Source: an uncultured Faecalibacterium sp.
GTDB taxonomy: Bacteria; Bacillota; Clostridia; Oscillospirales; Ruminococcaceae
Assembly (NCBI GenBank): GCA_934525325.1
Contig: CAKSZE010000004.1
Coordinates: forward strand, 1 to 57,697
Length of the DNA: 57,697 nucleotides
Reading direction: 5' to 3'
Shown here: piece by piece, positions 9,483 to 17,705 of the stretch
How the letters are laid out: the number at the start of each line of letters is the position of its first letter
Position numbering within the stretch: the first letter of the stretch is position 1
The notes under the pieces: generated by a model
What the model was told of the DNA's origin: nothing
The model's database searches: none
The model's input: the letters and a program-made list of their open reading frames with translations, nothing else
Made by a program: the position numbers and the translations under genes

Positions 9483-11780
9483 TTATAGGGTTATGGTTTC
9501 ATCCTCCCGCAAAACGATGCTGCCATCGGCGGCGCAGTCTGCCGTCCAGTGCTGCCCTACGCAGGCAGTTCCGGCGGCAATGCGGTTTGCAAGCGCCTGC
9601 TCCACCGCCCTGTCCACCTGACGGCGCAGTTCCCGCGCACCATAGGCCGATTGCGCCCGGGCCGCCAGTGCTGCCCCCACCTGCGGGGTGTGGCGCAGCC
9701 GGTAGCCGCTGCGGGCGGCGCGCTGCTCCAGCTGGCAGAGCATTTTTTCTGCAATGGCGCAGAGGTTTTCCTCTGCCAGCGGACGGAACACGATCACCTC
9801 GTCCAGCCGCCCGAGCAACTCTGGGCGGAACCACTTTTTGGCCTCCTCCACGGCCTGTGCGGACTGCTTTTCAAACACGGCTTCTGCCCCGGCGGCAAAG
9901 CCCAGCGGCGCGTTCTGCCCCGCCAAGAACCGTGCGCCCAAGTTGGAGGTGAGCAGCACGATGGTATTGCGGAAATCCGCCTTGCGGCCCATGGCATCGG
10001 TCAGCTGACCGTCCTCCAAAATTTGCAGCAGGATATTCTGGATATCCGGGTGCGCCTTTTCGATCTCGTCAAACAGCACCACGCTGTACGGGCGGCGGCG
10101 CACGGCTTCGGTCAGCTGCCCGCCCTCATCGTGGCCAAGGTAGCCCGGCGGCGCACCCAGCAGCCGGGCGGCGGTGTGCTGCTCCTGATACTCCGACATA
10201 TCAAATTTGAGCAGCGCCTTCTCGCTGCCGAACCAGCTGACGGCAAGCGCCCGTGCCAGTGCGGTCTTGCCCACACCGGTGGGGCCTAAAAACAGCATAG
10301 CACCGATAGGACGCCCCGGCTCCCCCAGACCGGTGCGGCTGCGCCGGATGGCTCCCGCCACCGCTGCCACCGCCCGCTGCTGGCCGACAATTTCCGCGTT
10401 CAGGCGGCTTTCCAGCTTGTCCAGACGCTCCCGCTCCTGTTCGCCCACCCGCTGGGCGGGCACACCGCTGGCGGCTGCCACCACCCGGGCGATATCCTCC
10501 GGGGTGAGCACCGGCTGGGTGCGCTGCTCCTTTTCGGCAAGGATGCGCGCCGCCGCACAGGCTTCGTCCACAAGGTCGATGGCCTTATCCGGCAGGCAGC
10601 GCCCGGGCAGATACCGCACCGAAAGCTCCACCGCCGCCTGCAGGGTCTGGGGCGGCAGGCGCACGTTGTGGTAGCGCTCGTAGCGGGGCGCAAGGCCGTT
10701 GAGGATCTCCACCGCCTGTGCGGGGGTGGGTTCCTCCACCTGCACCCTGCCAAAGCGGCGTTCCAGCGCGGCATCCTTCTGGATGTGGGTGCGGAACTCC
10801 TGATTGGTGGTTGCACCGATGATCTGCAATTCGCCCCGGGCAAGCACCGGCTTTAAGATGCTGGCGGCATCGATAGCACCCTCGGCGGCACCGGCACCCA
10901 CGATGGTGTGGAATTCATCAATAAACAGGATGGCGGTGCCGTCCCGCACCAGCTCTTCCAGCAGGTTTTTCAGCCGCTCCTCAAAATCGCCCCGGTACTT
11001 GGTACCCGCCACCAAACTGGCCATATCCAGCGCCAGCAGCCGCCGCCCTTGCAGCGCTCTGGGCACCTGTCCGGCAGCAATGCGCAGCGCCAGACCTTCG
11101 GCCAGCGCCGTTTTGCCCACGCCCGGCTCGCCAATCAGACAGGGGTCGTTTTTCTGGCGGCGGCATAATATCTCCACCATGCGGTCCAGCTCGGCTTCCC
11201 GGCAGAACACCGGGTCCAGTTCCCCTTCGGCGGCGCGGCGGGTCAGGTCGCGGCAATATTTATCGCTGGCACGGCTGCCCCGGGGGATGCTTGCCGACAC
11301 CCGGGGCTGGGCGGGCAGCACGAACTGTCCGCTCAGCTGGCGGCACTCCCGCACTGCTTCGGTGAGCGGAAGCCCCATCTCCGCCAGCAGCAGCCCGGCG
11401 GCGCAGCCGTCATCCTCCAGCATGGCGCAGAGCAGGTGTTCCGGCTCTGCCCGGCTGACGTGGGCGTTCTGCGCCCCAATGAGCGCGTAGTCCATGGTGC
11501 GGCGCAGATCCGGTGCCATAGCCTGCCGGGTCAGCCGCTGTGCCGGGGCGCTGCGGCGCTGCGCCAGCTGGCGGCGCACCTCCGGCTCGGTGATGTTTTT
11601 CCGGGTGAGGAACTGCGCCGCAGCGCCCTGCTGCCGCAGCATGGCAAGCAAAAGGTGGCTGGTATCTGCCTGCTCACAGCCCAAATCCCCCGCCAGCTGC
11701 ACCGCCTGCTGCAACAGCCGCGCCGCCGGGCGCGAAAAGCCCCGGTAACCGCCCATGCCCAGATTTTCCCAAATGCCCAT
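9483..11780 (-). CDS. ClpC-like AAA+ unfoldase lacking the middle domain
   Basis: An ATP-driven unfoldase expected to feed proteins to ClpP. It has 765 residues: an N-terminal Clp repeat domain (about 1-145), a first AAA+ module (GEPGVGKT Walker A, FIDEFHTIVGAGAAEGAIDA), a second module (GPTGVGKT, VLFDEIEKAHPDI) and a C-terminal D2-small domain. Between the modules the sequence passes directly from AAARILAEKEQ to NAEIVGQQ, so the coiled middle domain of classic ClpC and ClpB is absent, as in ClpA. The tripeptide LGF in the loop after LTSNLGARFLAGQNAP fits the ClpP-docking motif, which favours a ClpP partner over a ClpB disaggregase. Start ATG 11780 has AAGGAG; a 12-codon longer frame does not. 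No ctsR, mcsA or mcsB is nearby. Confidence 0.92.
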   Translation of the reverse strand: MGIWENLGMGGYRGFSRPAARLLQQAVQLAGDLGCEQADTSHLLLAMLRQQGAAAQFLTRKNITEPEVRRQLAQRRSAPAQRLTRQAMAPDLRRTMDYALIGAQNAHVSRAEPEHLLCAMLEDDGCAAGLLLAEMGLPLTEAVRECRQLSGQFVLPAQPRVSASIPRGSRASDKYCRDLTRRAAEGELDPVFCREAELDRMVEILCRRQKNDPCLIGEPGVGKTALAEGLALRIAAGQVPRALQGRRLLALDMASLVAGTKYRGDFEERLKNLLEELVRDGTAILFIDEFHTIVGAGAAEGAIDAASILKPVLARGELQIIGATTNQEFRTHIQKDAALERRFGRVQVEEPTPAQAVEILNGLAPRYERYHNVRLPPQTLQAAVELSVRYLPGRCLPDKAIDLVDEACAAARILAEKEQRTQPVLTPEDIARVVAAASGVPAQRVGEQERERLDKLESRLNAEIVGQQRAVAAVAGAIRRSRTGLGEPGRPIGAMLFLGPTGVGKTALARALAVSWFGSEKALLKFDMSEYQEQHTAARLLGAPPGYLGHDEGGQLTEAVRRRPYSVVLFDEIEKAHPDIQNILLQILEDGQLTDAMGRKADFRNTIVLLTSNLGARFLAGQNAPLGFAAGAEAVFEKQSAQAVEEAKKWFRPELLGRLDEVIVFRPLAEENLCAIAEKMLCQLEQRAARSGYRLRHTPQVGAALAARAQSAYGARELRRQVDRAVEQALANRIAAGTACVGQHWTADCAADGSIVLREDETITL

Positions 11781-11820
11781 GTGTCTGCTCCTTGCTGCAT
11801 ATAAAATCGTCTGCACTGGA

Positions 11821-11826
11821 AGTATA
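11821..11826 (-). promoter_or_regulatory. Probable -10 box of the clp gene
   Basis: TATACT on the minus strand, 41 bases before the ATG. The -35 region is weak (GATTTT at 17 bases), so this is tentative. Confidence 0.4.
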
Positions 11827-11877
11827 GCCCCAAAGGCACAGAAAAAATCAGTCGTTTGTGTCGGGCGGCAGAAAAGT

Positions 11878-11940
11878 AAAAACCGACCCGCAGCGGTTGC
11901 CGGGGCGCGGGTGCGTCCGGCTGCTGCGGGTCGGTTTTTT
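11878..11940. terminator. Terminator ending the SPFH/LRR operon
   Basis: A long stem (AAAAACCGACCCGCAGC / GCTGCGGGTCGGTTTTT) with a 28-base partly structured loop. T-runs occur on both strands. It lies 64 bases past the LRR stop on the minus strand. Confidence 0.85.
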
Positions 11941-12003
11941 ATTGCTTTACTTTACTGCGGGCAGCGCGCTGCCGGTACGTTTATGCGCAGTGCAAAGCGG
12001 GGC

Positions 12004-13158
12004 TTAGCCTGCCACCTTGCGGTAGGCGTTCAGCACCTGATAGGCCGGGATGCTGCTGCCGGGGGCAAATTTGCCGTTCAGGCGGCGCTTCATCAGGCCC
12101 TGCTCCACGCACCACTGGGCTGCCTTGGCGGTATCCGGGTCTGCCACGTCTGCAAAGGCCGGGGCCTCGGCAGGCTCGGGACGGCCTGCGGTGTTCCACA
12201 GCAGCAGCGCGGTCTGGGCGCGGTTTTCGGGTGCAGCCACGCCTTCCGGCAGCAGGGCTTGCAGCTTCTGGCCGGAAACATAATTGTACACGCCGTAGCC
12301 CACAACGCCAGCCACCGCTGCGCCAGCCGCCGCCACGATGACGATTGCACCGCCGCCGGTGGAACCGCCGGGGGTGCCGGGGGTGGTGCCGCCCGGGGTA
12401 TCGCCGCCGGAGGGAGGCGTTGCCGTGCCGTCCGGGACGTCCTTCACGTTCAGGACAAAGGTCTCACTGTAATCCTTGCCGCAATTGTAGGTGTAGGTCA
12501 CTTGGTTCTCGCCCTCGTTCACCGTCAGGGTTTTGCCGCTCACAGTGCCGCCGTTCCAGTTGGTGGCCTTGCTCACGTCAAATTTACCGGGGAGGGTGCG
12601 CAGGTCAAAGGTGCGGTCGCTTCCCACCGCAATGGAATAGGTGTTGTTCTCTGCTTCAAATTTTGAAAGGTAGCTAGCGGAGAGGTCAACTTTCGTATTC
12701 TCCACATTCAAGCTGGTCAGATTGTTTTGGCTGCACCACAGCGTCACCAATTTGGTATTCTGGCGCACATCCAGTTCCGTCAGCTGGTTTTGGTAGCACT
12801 CCAACTCTATCAAGTTGGTATTTTTGCTCACATCCAGTTCCGTCAGCTTGTTATTGGCGCAATACAGAGTCTCCAACTTAGGAAAGTACTCGATGCCTTC
12901 CAAGGTTTCAATGCCCTTGCCCCAAACACTGATTCCCTTGACATCTACCCGTTCGGCTGTACTCAGAAACGTATCGTCGTCTGTGTCAAACTTTTTGAGA
13001 TATTCCCGGAACGCATCATCCGGGAAATAGTAAGAGGACAGTTCGATGGTGCTATTAGCATTCACCCCCCTGCCGCCAACGCGCTGAAGGGCAGGAAGGT
13101 GAATACCATAGCCAGCGTCAAAAGGGCACTGACAAGGCGCGTTCGTTTTGAGAATCAT
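12004..13158 (-). CDS. Leucine-rich-repeat surface protein with out-of-frame signal peptide
   Basis: The open frame gives 384 residues. After about 32 residues with no targeting features come short LRRs of about 21 residues (pattern LxxLxCxxNxLTELDV, about 89-160), an Ig-like segment, a Gly/Thr/Pro-rich linker (about 250-285), a membrane helix (about 285-305) and a C-terminal stretch resembling one S-layer-homology unit (FADVADPDTAKAAQWCVEQG). The best binding site (AAAGGAG) points to ATG 13166, which reads MKQ then TGA. Past that stop, the same frame encodes a convincing signal peptide (RTRLVSALLTLAMVF then PFSALA-AGG) but ends at a six-G tract (13065-13070). One extra G there would join it to the LRR frame. 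As read, the product would not be exported, so this may be a decaying or phase-variable gene. Last gene of the operon. Confidence 0.7.
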   Translation of the reverse strand: MILKTNAPCQCPFDAGYGIHLPALQRVGGRGVNANSTIELSSYYFPDDAFREYLKKFDTDDDTFLSTAERVDVKGISVWGKGIETLEGIEYFPKLETLYCANNKLTELDVSKNTNLIELECYQNQLTELDVRQNTKLVTLWCSQNNLTSLNVENTKVDLSASYLSKFEAENNTYSIAVGSDRTFDLRTLPGKFDVSKATNWNGGTVSGKTLTVNEGENQVTYTYNCGKDYSETFVLNVKDVPDGTATPPSGGDTPGGTTPGTPGGSTGGGAIVIVAAAGAAVAGVVGYGVYNYVSGQKLQALLPEGVAAPENRAQTALLLWNTAGRPEPAEAPAFADVADPDTAKAAQWCVEQGLMKRRLNGKFAPGSSIPAYQVLNAYRKVAG

Positions 13159-13253
13159 TGTTTCATGGGGTGCTCCTTTCGTTTTTTGTGTTGTGATTGC
13201 TGTGCGGAAAAAGGGGGTTTCTATCGGTGCGCGGGAAGGGGCTGTGTGCCGGG

Positions 13254-13340
13254 TCAGCTGCCGCCCTTGGACGACCCGCCGCAGCCTGCAAGGCCGATGG
13301 TCAGCGCCAGCAGCGCTGCAAAAGTTTTCATGGCTTTCAT
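13254..13340 (-). CDS. 28-residue lipoprotein-like peptide
   Basis: A very short gene with strong signals: AAAAAAGGAG precedes ATG 13340, then a charged start (MKAMK), a hydrophobic stretch and the lipobox LAGC, followed by GGSSKGGS and a stop. Lipidation at Cys20 would leave a nine-residue lipopeptide on the outer face of the membrane. Architecture and size recall entericidin-type peptides; that likeness is by form only. It lies 13 bases after the DUF gene and upstream of the LRR gene on the same strand. Confidence 0.65.
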   Translation of the reverse strand: MKAMKTFAALLALTIGLAGCGGSSKGGS

Positions 13341-13353
13341 ATCCGCTCCTTTT

Positions 13354-13899
13354 TTATGCCCACGGGTCGGCGGATTTCGGTATCTGGATGCCGGTCATCA
13401 GGTATTGCTCCCACAAGAACCACTGCCCGTTGCCCTTGCGGCGCAGGGTGATGGGGCGGGGGCTGTCGGCACCGCCGCAGGGGATGAACAGCTTGCAATA
13501 GCCCTCCTCGGTGTTGGAGGTGTGGTTGCTGCCCACCAGCAGGGTGAAGGGCTGGCGGGGGGTATAGTCGTTATCCGGTGCAGCGCCTGCAAAGTAGGAG
13601 AACGGGATATAGCTCTTGCCGTCCCGGAAGCGGTCGTTCAAAAAGGAGACCTCCTGCCCGTTCATGGGGCGGGGACCCCGCAGCCAGTTGAGCATTTCCA
13701 GCCCGATGCTTTTATCGGCACCGTAGACGCACAAGGCGCAGACGGTAAGCGCCGCCGTCTTAAAGGGGGTATCCAGACTGGCCTCCGGCATTGCCTGCAT
13801 CTGTGCAAGACTTTCCGGCAGTGCCTGAAAGGTAAAGGTGACGGTCTGGTTGCTGGAAATGTTGGTGGCAGCCTGCTTCATCTTGTCAAAAAGTCCCAT
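13354..13899 (-). CDS. Conserved hypothetical protein in the SPFH operon
   Basis: Function unknown. It has 181 residues, no signal peptide and no membrane helix, so it is probably cytoplasmic. It starts MGLFDKMKQAATN, a short amphipathic opening like that of its operon partner (MGLIKAGMSALGG), and ends with the aromatic block GQWFLWEQYLMTGIQIPKS. From memory this resembles a DUF family (perhaps DUF6935) common in gut Clostridia; that name is unverified. It lies 78 bases after the TPM gene on the same strand, so a link with the membrane module is likely. Confidence 0.8.
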   Translation of the reverse strand: MGLFDKMKQAATNISSNQTVTFTFQALPESLAQMQAMPEASLDTPFKTAALTVCALCVYGADKSIGLEMLNWLRGPRPMNGQEVSFLNDRFRDGKSYIPFSYFAGAAPDNDYTPRQPFTLLVGSNHTSNTEEGYCKLFIPCGGADSPRPITLRRKGNGQWFLWEQYLMTGIQIPKSADPWA

Positions 13900-13977
13900 C
13901 GTATGCTCCCTTCTGCTTCAGATTTTTATTTTCGGTCAGTGTCCGGCCCTCCCGGTGGTTCCGGGCAGCGGCTGCGT

Positions 13978-14823
13978 TCAGAACGAACCGCCTCCGCCGC
14001 CGTGGGTGGTGCCGCTGGAGGAGGTGTGGGTGGAGCTGCCGCCGGAACTGCCGGAATCAGTCTCCTTCGGCCGCTCGGTGCGGTGCACGTCCCGGTACAG
14101 GAACAGATCCCGCTGATTGGTCAGCTTCATGCTGCCCTGCCGCACATAGTCGGTTGCGTCCCGCTGCGGTGCCACGCTCTTGAGCTGGCTCTTCATCACG
14201 CCGGTCACGATCAGCGCCGTCACCAGACCAATGACCAGCGCCACGCCCAGATACACGATAGAGAACGGCTCCTTGGGCATATTATCTACGTCATAGGGTT
14301 GACCTTCGCGGGCGGCGGTGACATACGCATCCGTCCACTGGATAAAGGTGCGGAAGGCGGCGGCGTAATCGCCGTCTGCCATGTCGGGGGTCATCTGCTC
14401 GCCAAGGTACTGGATACCGGCATCCGTAAAGGCGGTAATGCCGTAGCCGCAGGTGGAGATATGCCATTTGCGGTCGCCTATGCTCACCAGCAGCAGCACA
14501 CCGTCCCGGTTTTCACCGTAGCCGAACTGGCAGTAATCGTACAGGTCATCGGCGTATTCTTCCATGCTGGTGTAGCCCTCGTCTTCCAGCGAGTTGATGG
14601 TGGCAACGACCACATCAAAGCTCTGGCGGACGCTCAGCTCCTCCAGTGAAGCTTCCAGCTCGCTGTCCTCGTCCTCGGTCAGGACTTCCGCGCTGTCGTT
14701 CATGCGGTAATACAGGTCGGCAAAGCCGTCTGCGGCAAAGGCCGGTACAGCCAGCGCCAGCAAAAGCACCAGTGCGGCCAGCGCAGCACAGAGGGAGCGC
14801 AGTCGGGTAGCAGTGTTTTTCAT
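13978..14823 (-). CDS. TPM-domain membrane protein (YdjH-like)
   Basis: The 281 residues carry a signal sequence (about 1-30, ending AVPAFA), a TPM domain outside the membrane (about 33-185, with VVVATINSLEDEGYTSMEEYADDLYDY and DGVLLLVSIGDRKWHISTCGYG), one membrane helix (about 198-220) and a cytoplasmic tail that turns into Ser/Thr/Gly low complexity ending HGGGGGSF. TPM domains occur in protein-quality and membrane-stress contexts, and in B. subtilis the TPM protein YdjH works with YdjG and YdjI. ATG 14823 has AAAGGAGGG. It lies 14 bases after the zinc-ribbon gene, which supports joint translation. Confidence 0.87.
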   Translation of the reverse strand: MKNTATRLRSLCAALAALVLLLALAVPAFAADGFADLYYRMNDSAEVLTEDEDSELEASLEELSVRQSFDVVVATINSLEDEGYTSMEEYADDLYDYCQFGYGENRDGVLLLVSIGDRKWHISTCGYGITAFTDAGIQYLGEQMTPDMADGDYAAAFRTFIQWTDAYVTAAREGQPYDVDNMPKEPFSIVYLGVALVIGLVTALIVTGVMKSQLKSVAPQRDATDYVRQGSMKLTNQRDLFLYRDVHRTERPKETDSGSSGGSSTHTSSSGTTHGGGGGSF

Positions 14824-14837
14824 CTTCCGTCCCTCCT

Positions 14838-15929
14838 TTACAGAATCCCGGCCAGCCACAGCAGCCACATCACCGCATAGGATGCGGCACCAACGGCTGC
14901 GGTAAGGCCCAGCGTCCACTTGCGGGCGGCGGCCTTATCTACCGGCAAATCGCCCACGAACTTACCCGTCTGGCCATTCATGGCAAAAATGTAGTTGTTG
15001 CCGCGCCAGCTGGTGCTCAGCACCCACACCGGGAACAGGGCATATTTCGCCTTGCCGCCGTGCAGCTGGATGCTGCTGTTCTCCACCTTGACCGAGTCGT
15101 AGCCGGTAACGGTCTGGGTAAAGGCGTCCTCGGTGGACTGACGGATGCGCTCGTTGGCGCGCTGGATGCTCTTTTGGGCGTCCACATCGTACTTATCGGC
15201 CACATAGCCTGCCAGATACGCGGTCTTGAAGGGCACGGCATCCTGCATGGTAAACGGCTCAATGGATTCCATCAGGTCATCCTCCATCTTGGAGGAGCCA
15301 TCCACCGGCACCGCGTCAAAGCCCAGCACGCCGTCCCGGCGCACGGAGTAGTAGCTGGTCTCGGTGTAATCGTAGTCGTCATCCGACCAGCAGCGGGTGC
15401 GGGTGGCGGTAAAGCGCAGCTGGGCGTCGGCATCGCTGTCGTACAGCCAGAAAGGCACATACACGCCCTTGATCTCATCGATATGGTTCTGGCTGCGGAA
15501 CACCTTGGGCAGCAGGGTCTTGCCCTTGAGGTGCTCCTGCAATTTTGCCTTGGCAGCCTTTTTATCCAGCTTGAAGGGGATGATGAGGTCGGGGCGCAGG
15601 TCTCCGGCAAACTGTCCGGTCAAAACGATGGGGTTGCCGCAGAAGGGGCAGGCCGAGGCGGCCATGGTGTCGTCGCCCACGATCTCGCCGCCGCAGCTCT
15701 TGCAGACGTAAGTATGCAGACCGGCGGTCTCGCCCTCTGCCCAGCTGCCGCCGGGGGTGCCCCAGTTCATCTCGCTGGGCTTTTGGTCTTTCAGGTCCTC
15801 ATCGTAGCCCTTCAGTGCATCCACCTCAAACTCAGTGTCGCAGTAGGGACATTTCATCTTCTGGGTGGTGCTGTCGAACTGGATGGCACCATCGCAGCAG
15901 GGGCACTTATATTCCAGCATTCCTGCCAT
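14838..15929 (-). CDS. Zinc-ribbon membrane protein (YdjG-like)
   Basis: The 363 residues have two N-terminal zinc ribbons (Cys9/12 with Cys27/30, then CKSCGG with CPFCGN near 76-98), a long soluble domain (about 105-325) and a hydrophobic C-terminal end (about 335-362). The layout matches B. subtilis YdjG, which helps hold the SPFH protein YdjI and PspA at the membrane. The flanking genes here are the TPM and SPFH partners, which strengthens the call. Start ATG 15929 follows AGGAGG. A 15-bp perfect hairpin lies immediately upstream. Confidence 0.85.
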   Translation of the reverse strand: MAGMLEYKCPCCDGAIQFDSTTQKMKCPYCDTEFEVDALKGYDEDLKDQKPSEMNWGTPGGSWAEGETAGLHTYVCKSCGGEIVGDDTMAASACPFCGNPIVLTGQFAGDLRPDLIIPFKLDKKAAKAKLQEHLKGKTLLPKVFRSQNHIDEIKGVYVPFWLYDSDADAQLRFTATRTRCWSDDDYDYTETSYYSVRRDGVLGFDAVPVDGSSKMEDDLMESIEPFTMQDAVPFKTAYLAGYVADKYDVDAQKSIQRANERIRQSTEDAFTQTVTGYDSVKVENSSIQLHGGKAKYALFPVWVLSTSWRGNNYIFAMNGQTGKFVGDLPVDKAAARKWTLGLTAAVGAASYAVMWLLWLAGIL

Positions 15930-15948
15930 AGCGTTTCCTCCTATTATG

Positions 15949-15991
15949 CACTGCGGGGCAGGGGCTTCGGCTTCTTCCCTGCCCCGCAGTG
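15949..15991 (-). other. Perfect 15-bp intercistronic hairpin
   Basis: Arms CACTGCGGGGCAGGG and CCCTGCCCCGCAGTG with a 13-base loop lie between the SPFH and zinc-ribbon genes, right before the latter's binding site. There is no T-run on either side, so it is not a normal terminator; it may protect or cut the message or lower downstream expression. Confidence 0.8.
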
Positions 15992-16026
15992 TGTTCAGTT
16001 ATTGTGCAGCGGGCTGTGCGCCGGGC

Positions 16027-17436
16027 TTAGCTGCGGTCGTTGTCGTCAAAGGGGTCGCCGCACTCCGGGCAGAACTTGGGCGGGTGTGCAGGGTCGGCCG
16101 GTTCCCAGCCGCACTTGTCGCACTTATACTTGGGCGTACCGGCAGGCTTGGGTTTGCCGCACTCGGAGCAGAACTTGCCCTTGTTCACCGCGCCGCAGCT
16201 GCAGGTCCAGCCCTCTGCTGCCGCCGGGCGGGGCTTGCCGCACTCCGGGCAGAATTTGCCGGTAACGGTAGCACCGCAGCTGCAAGTCCAGCTGTCGGCA
16301 GCGGGCTTCGGCTCCGGCTTTTTGCTGCCGCATTCCGGGCAGAACTTGCCGGTAACGGTAGCGCCGCAGCTGCACTTCCAGCTGTCGGCGGCAGAAGTCT
16401 GCTGCTGAGGTGCTGCGGCCTGCTGGCCCATGGCGAACAGGTTCTGGGCGTTCATGCCGCCCATGCCGCCTGCACCGGCTGCCATGCCCATGCCCATAAA
16501 GCCGGTCATGGCACCGGCGGTGTTCCCGGCGGCGGTCTTCATGGCATCAATCTGACCGCCCACCAGACGGGCTGCGGCGGTGGTGGGGTCGGTGGTCATG
16601 GCGTTCTCTTCCCACTCGGTGATCTTCTTCTGCTGCTCCTCCGGGATGGACAGGGAGTTGATGTTGAAGGAGAACACTTCAATGCCGCGCTTTTTGCGCC
16701 AGACGTTGGACAGCTGCTCGTTCAGGGCGTCCGAGATCTCCAGCGTATGGGCGGGGATCTCGTAATACTGCACCTTGTTGGCGGAAAGGGTGGCAAGCGC
16801 CGGCTGCAAAGCGTTCATCAGCTCGCTCTTCAGGCGGGGAGCCAGCTCCGAGGCATCGTACTGGTTGGAGACATTGCTGCACACATTGGTGTAGAACAGC
16901 AGCGGGTCGCAGATGCGGTAGGTAAAGCTGCCGTTGCAGCGCAGATTGACCGAGAGCTTATAGCCCCGCTCCTCGCTGACCACCACGCGGAACGGGATGG
17001 GCGTAGCGGTGCCGTACAGGATCTCGCCCAGCTCCTTGGTGTTGATGTAGTACACGCGCTGGTCCTTGCCGGTGTCGCCGCCGTAGGTAAAGCGCTTGGC
17101 CACGGTCTGGAAGGTAGCGGCCAGACTATCGCCGAAGTTGCCAGTAAACACACTGGGCTCGGTGGAAGAATCGAAGGTGAACTCGCCCGGCTCGGCGCAC
17201 ACCTCCACCACCTTGCCCTGCTCCACGATGAGCATACACTGGCCATCGGCCACAGCAATGCCGCTGCCGTTGGTGATGATATTATCCTCGCCGTGGTTAG
17301 AGCTGCGGCGGGAGGTGCGCTTCTGACCCTTGACCATCAGCACGTCTTTGTCCAGAGAATCGCAATAGAAAAATTCCTTCCACTGGTCTGCAAGCGTTCC
17401 ACCCAGTGCGCTCATACCTGCTTTGATCAAACCCAT
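16027..17436 (-). CDS. SPFH-domain protein with C-terminal zinc-ribbon repeats (YdjI-like)
   Basis: The 469 residues form an SPFH/band-7-like domain (about 25-290), a Gly/Met/Ala-rich low-complexity stretch (MTGFMGMGMAAGAGGMGGM, about 305-325) and four C-terminal zinc ribbons built on WxCSCGAxxxGKFCPECG, ending in FCPECGDPFDDND. It has no membrane helix and would need partners to reach the membrane, as known for B. subtilis YdjI. The first two ribbons are recent duplicates at DNA level (16238-16389). First gene of an operon with the YdjG-like, TPM, DUF, lipopeptide and LRR genes. Binding site AGGAGG precedes ATG 17436. I see no PspA gene, its usual associate, in the window. Confidence 0.87.
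   Translation of the reverse strand: MGLIKAGMSALGGTLADQWKEFFYCDSLDKDVLMVKGQKRTSRRSSNHGEDNIITNGSGIAVADGQCMLIVEQGKVVEVCAEPGEFTFDSSTEPSVFTGNFGDSLAATFQTVAKRFTYGGDTGKDQRVYYINTKELGEILYGTATPIPFRVVVSEERGYKLSVNLRCNGSFTYRICDPLLFYTNVCSNVSNQYDASELAPRLKSELMNALQPALATLSANKVQYYEIPAHTLEISDALNEQLSNVWRKKRGIEVFSFNINSLSIPEEQQKKITEWEENAMTTDPTTAAARLVGGQIDAMKTAAGNTAGAMTGFMGMGMAAGAGGMGGMNAQNLFAMGQQAAAPQQQTSAADSWKCSCGATVTGKFCPECGSKKPEPKPAADSWTCSCGATVTGKFCPECGKPRPAAAEGWTCSCGAVNKGKFCSECGKPKPAGTPKYKCDKCGWEPADPAHPPKFCPECGDPFDDNDRS
16238..16389. repeat. Duplicated zinc-ribbon unit in the SPFH gene
   Basis: Units 16238-16299 and 16328-16389 match at 57 of 62 positions by eye, period 90 bases (30 codons). They encode adjacent zinc ribbons. 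Confidence 0.85.
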
Positions 17437-17628
17437 AGTAATTTCCTCCTGTACGTTTTATTGTTTTGCTTTCTTCTTACCTGATGATACGGAACGATTT
17501 TGTTTGCGGAGGGCTTTGACCCGCCCAAGGGAGAGGGTCGAAATATTGATACCATAATCATACTGCAATACAGCACTGAACGCAAGGTATTTCTAACCGT
17601 TGCCACCTGCCGTTCCGGCTTTCTTCAC

Positions 17629-17668
17629 AAAAAAGAACACCGGAGCGTCCATAGAAACTCCGGTGTTC
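17629..17668 (-). terminator. Terminator of trkA-trkH
   Basis: Stem GAACACCGGAG / CTCCGGTGTTC, 12-base loop, then T6 on the minus strand. It lies 38 bases past the trkH stop. The rest of 17437-17628 should hold the SPFH operon promoter, but I could not pick convincing boxes. Confidence 0.9.
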
Positions 17669-17705
17669 CGAAATAATATTTTGCCTGTCCCGTGCCGCAA
17701 ACGGC

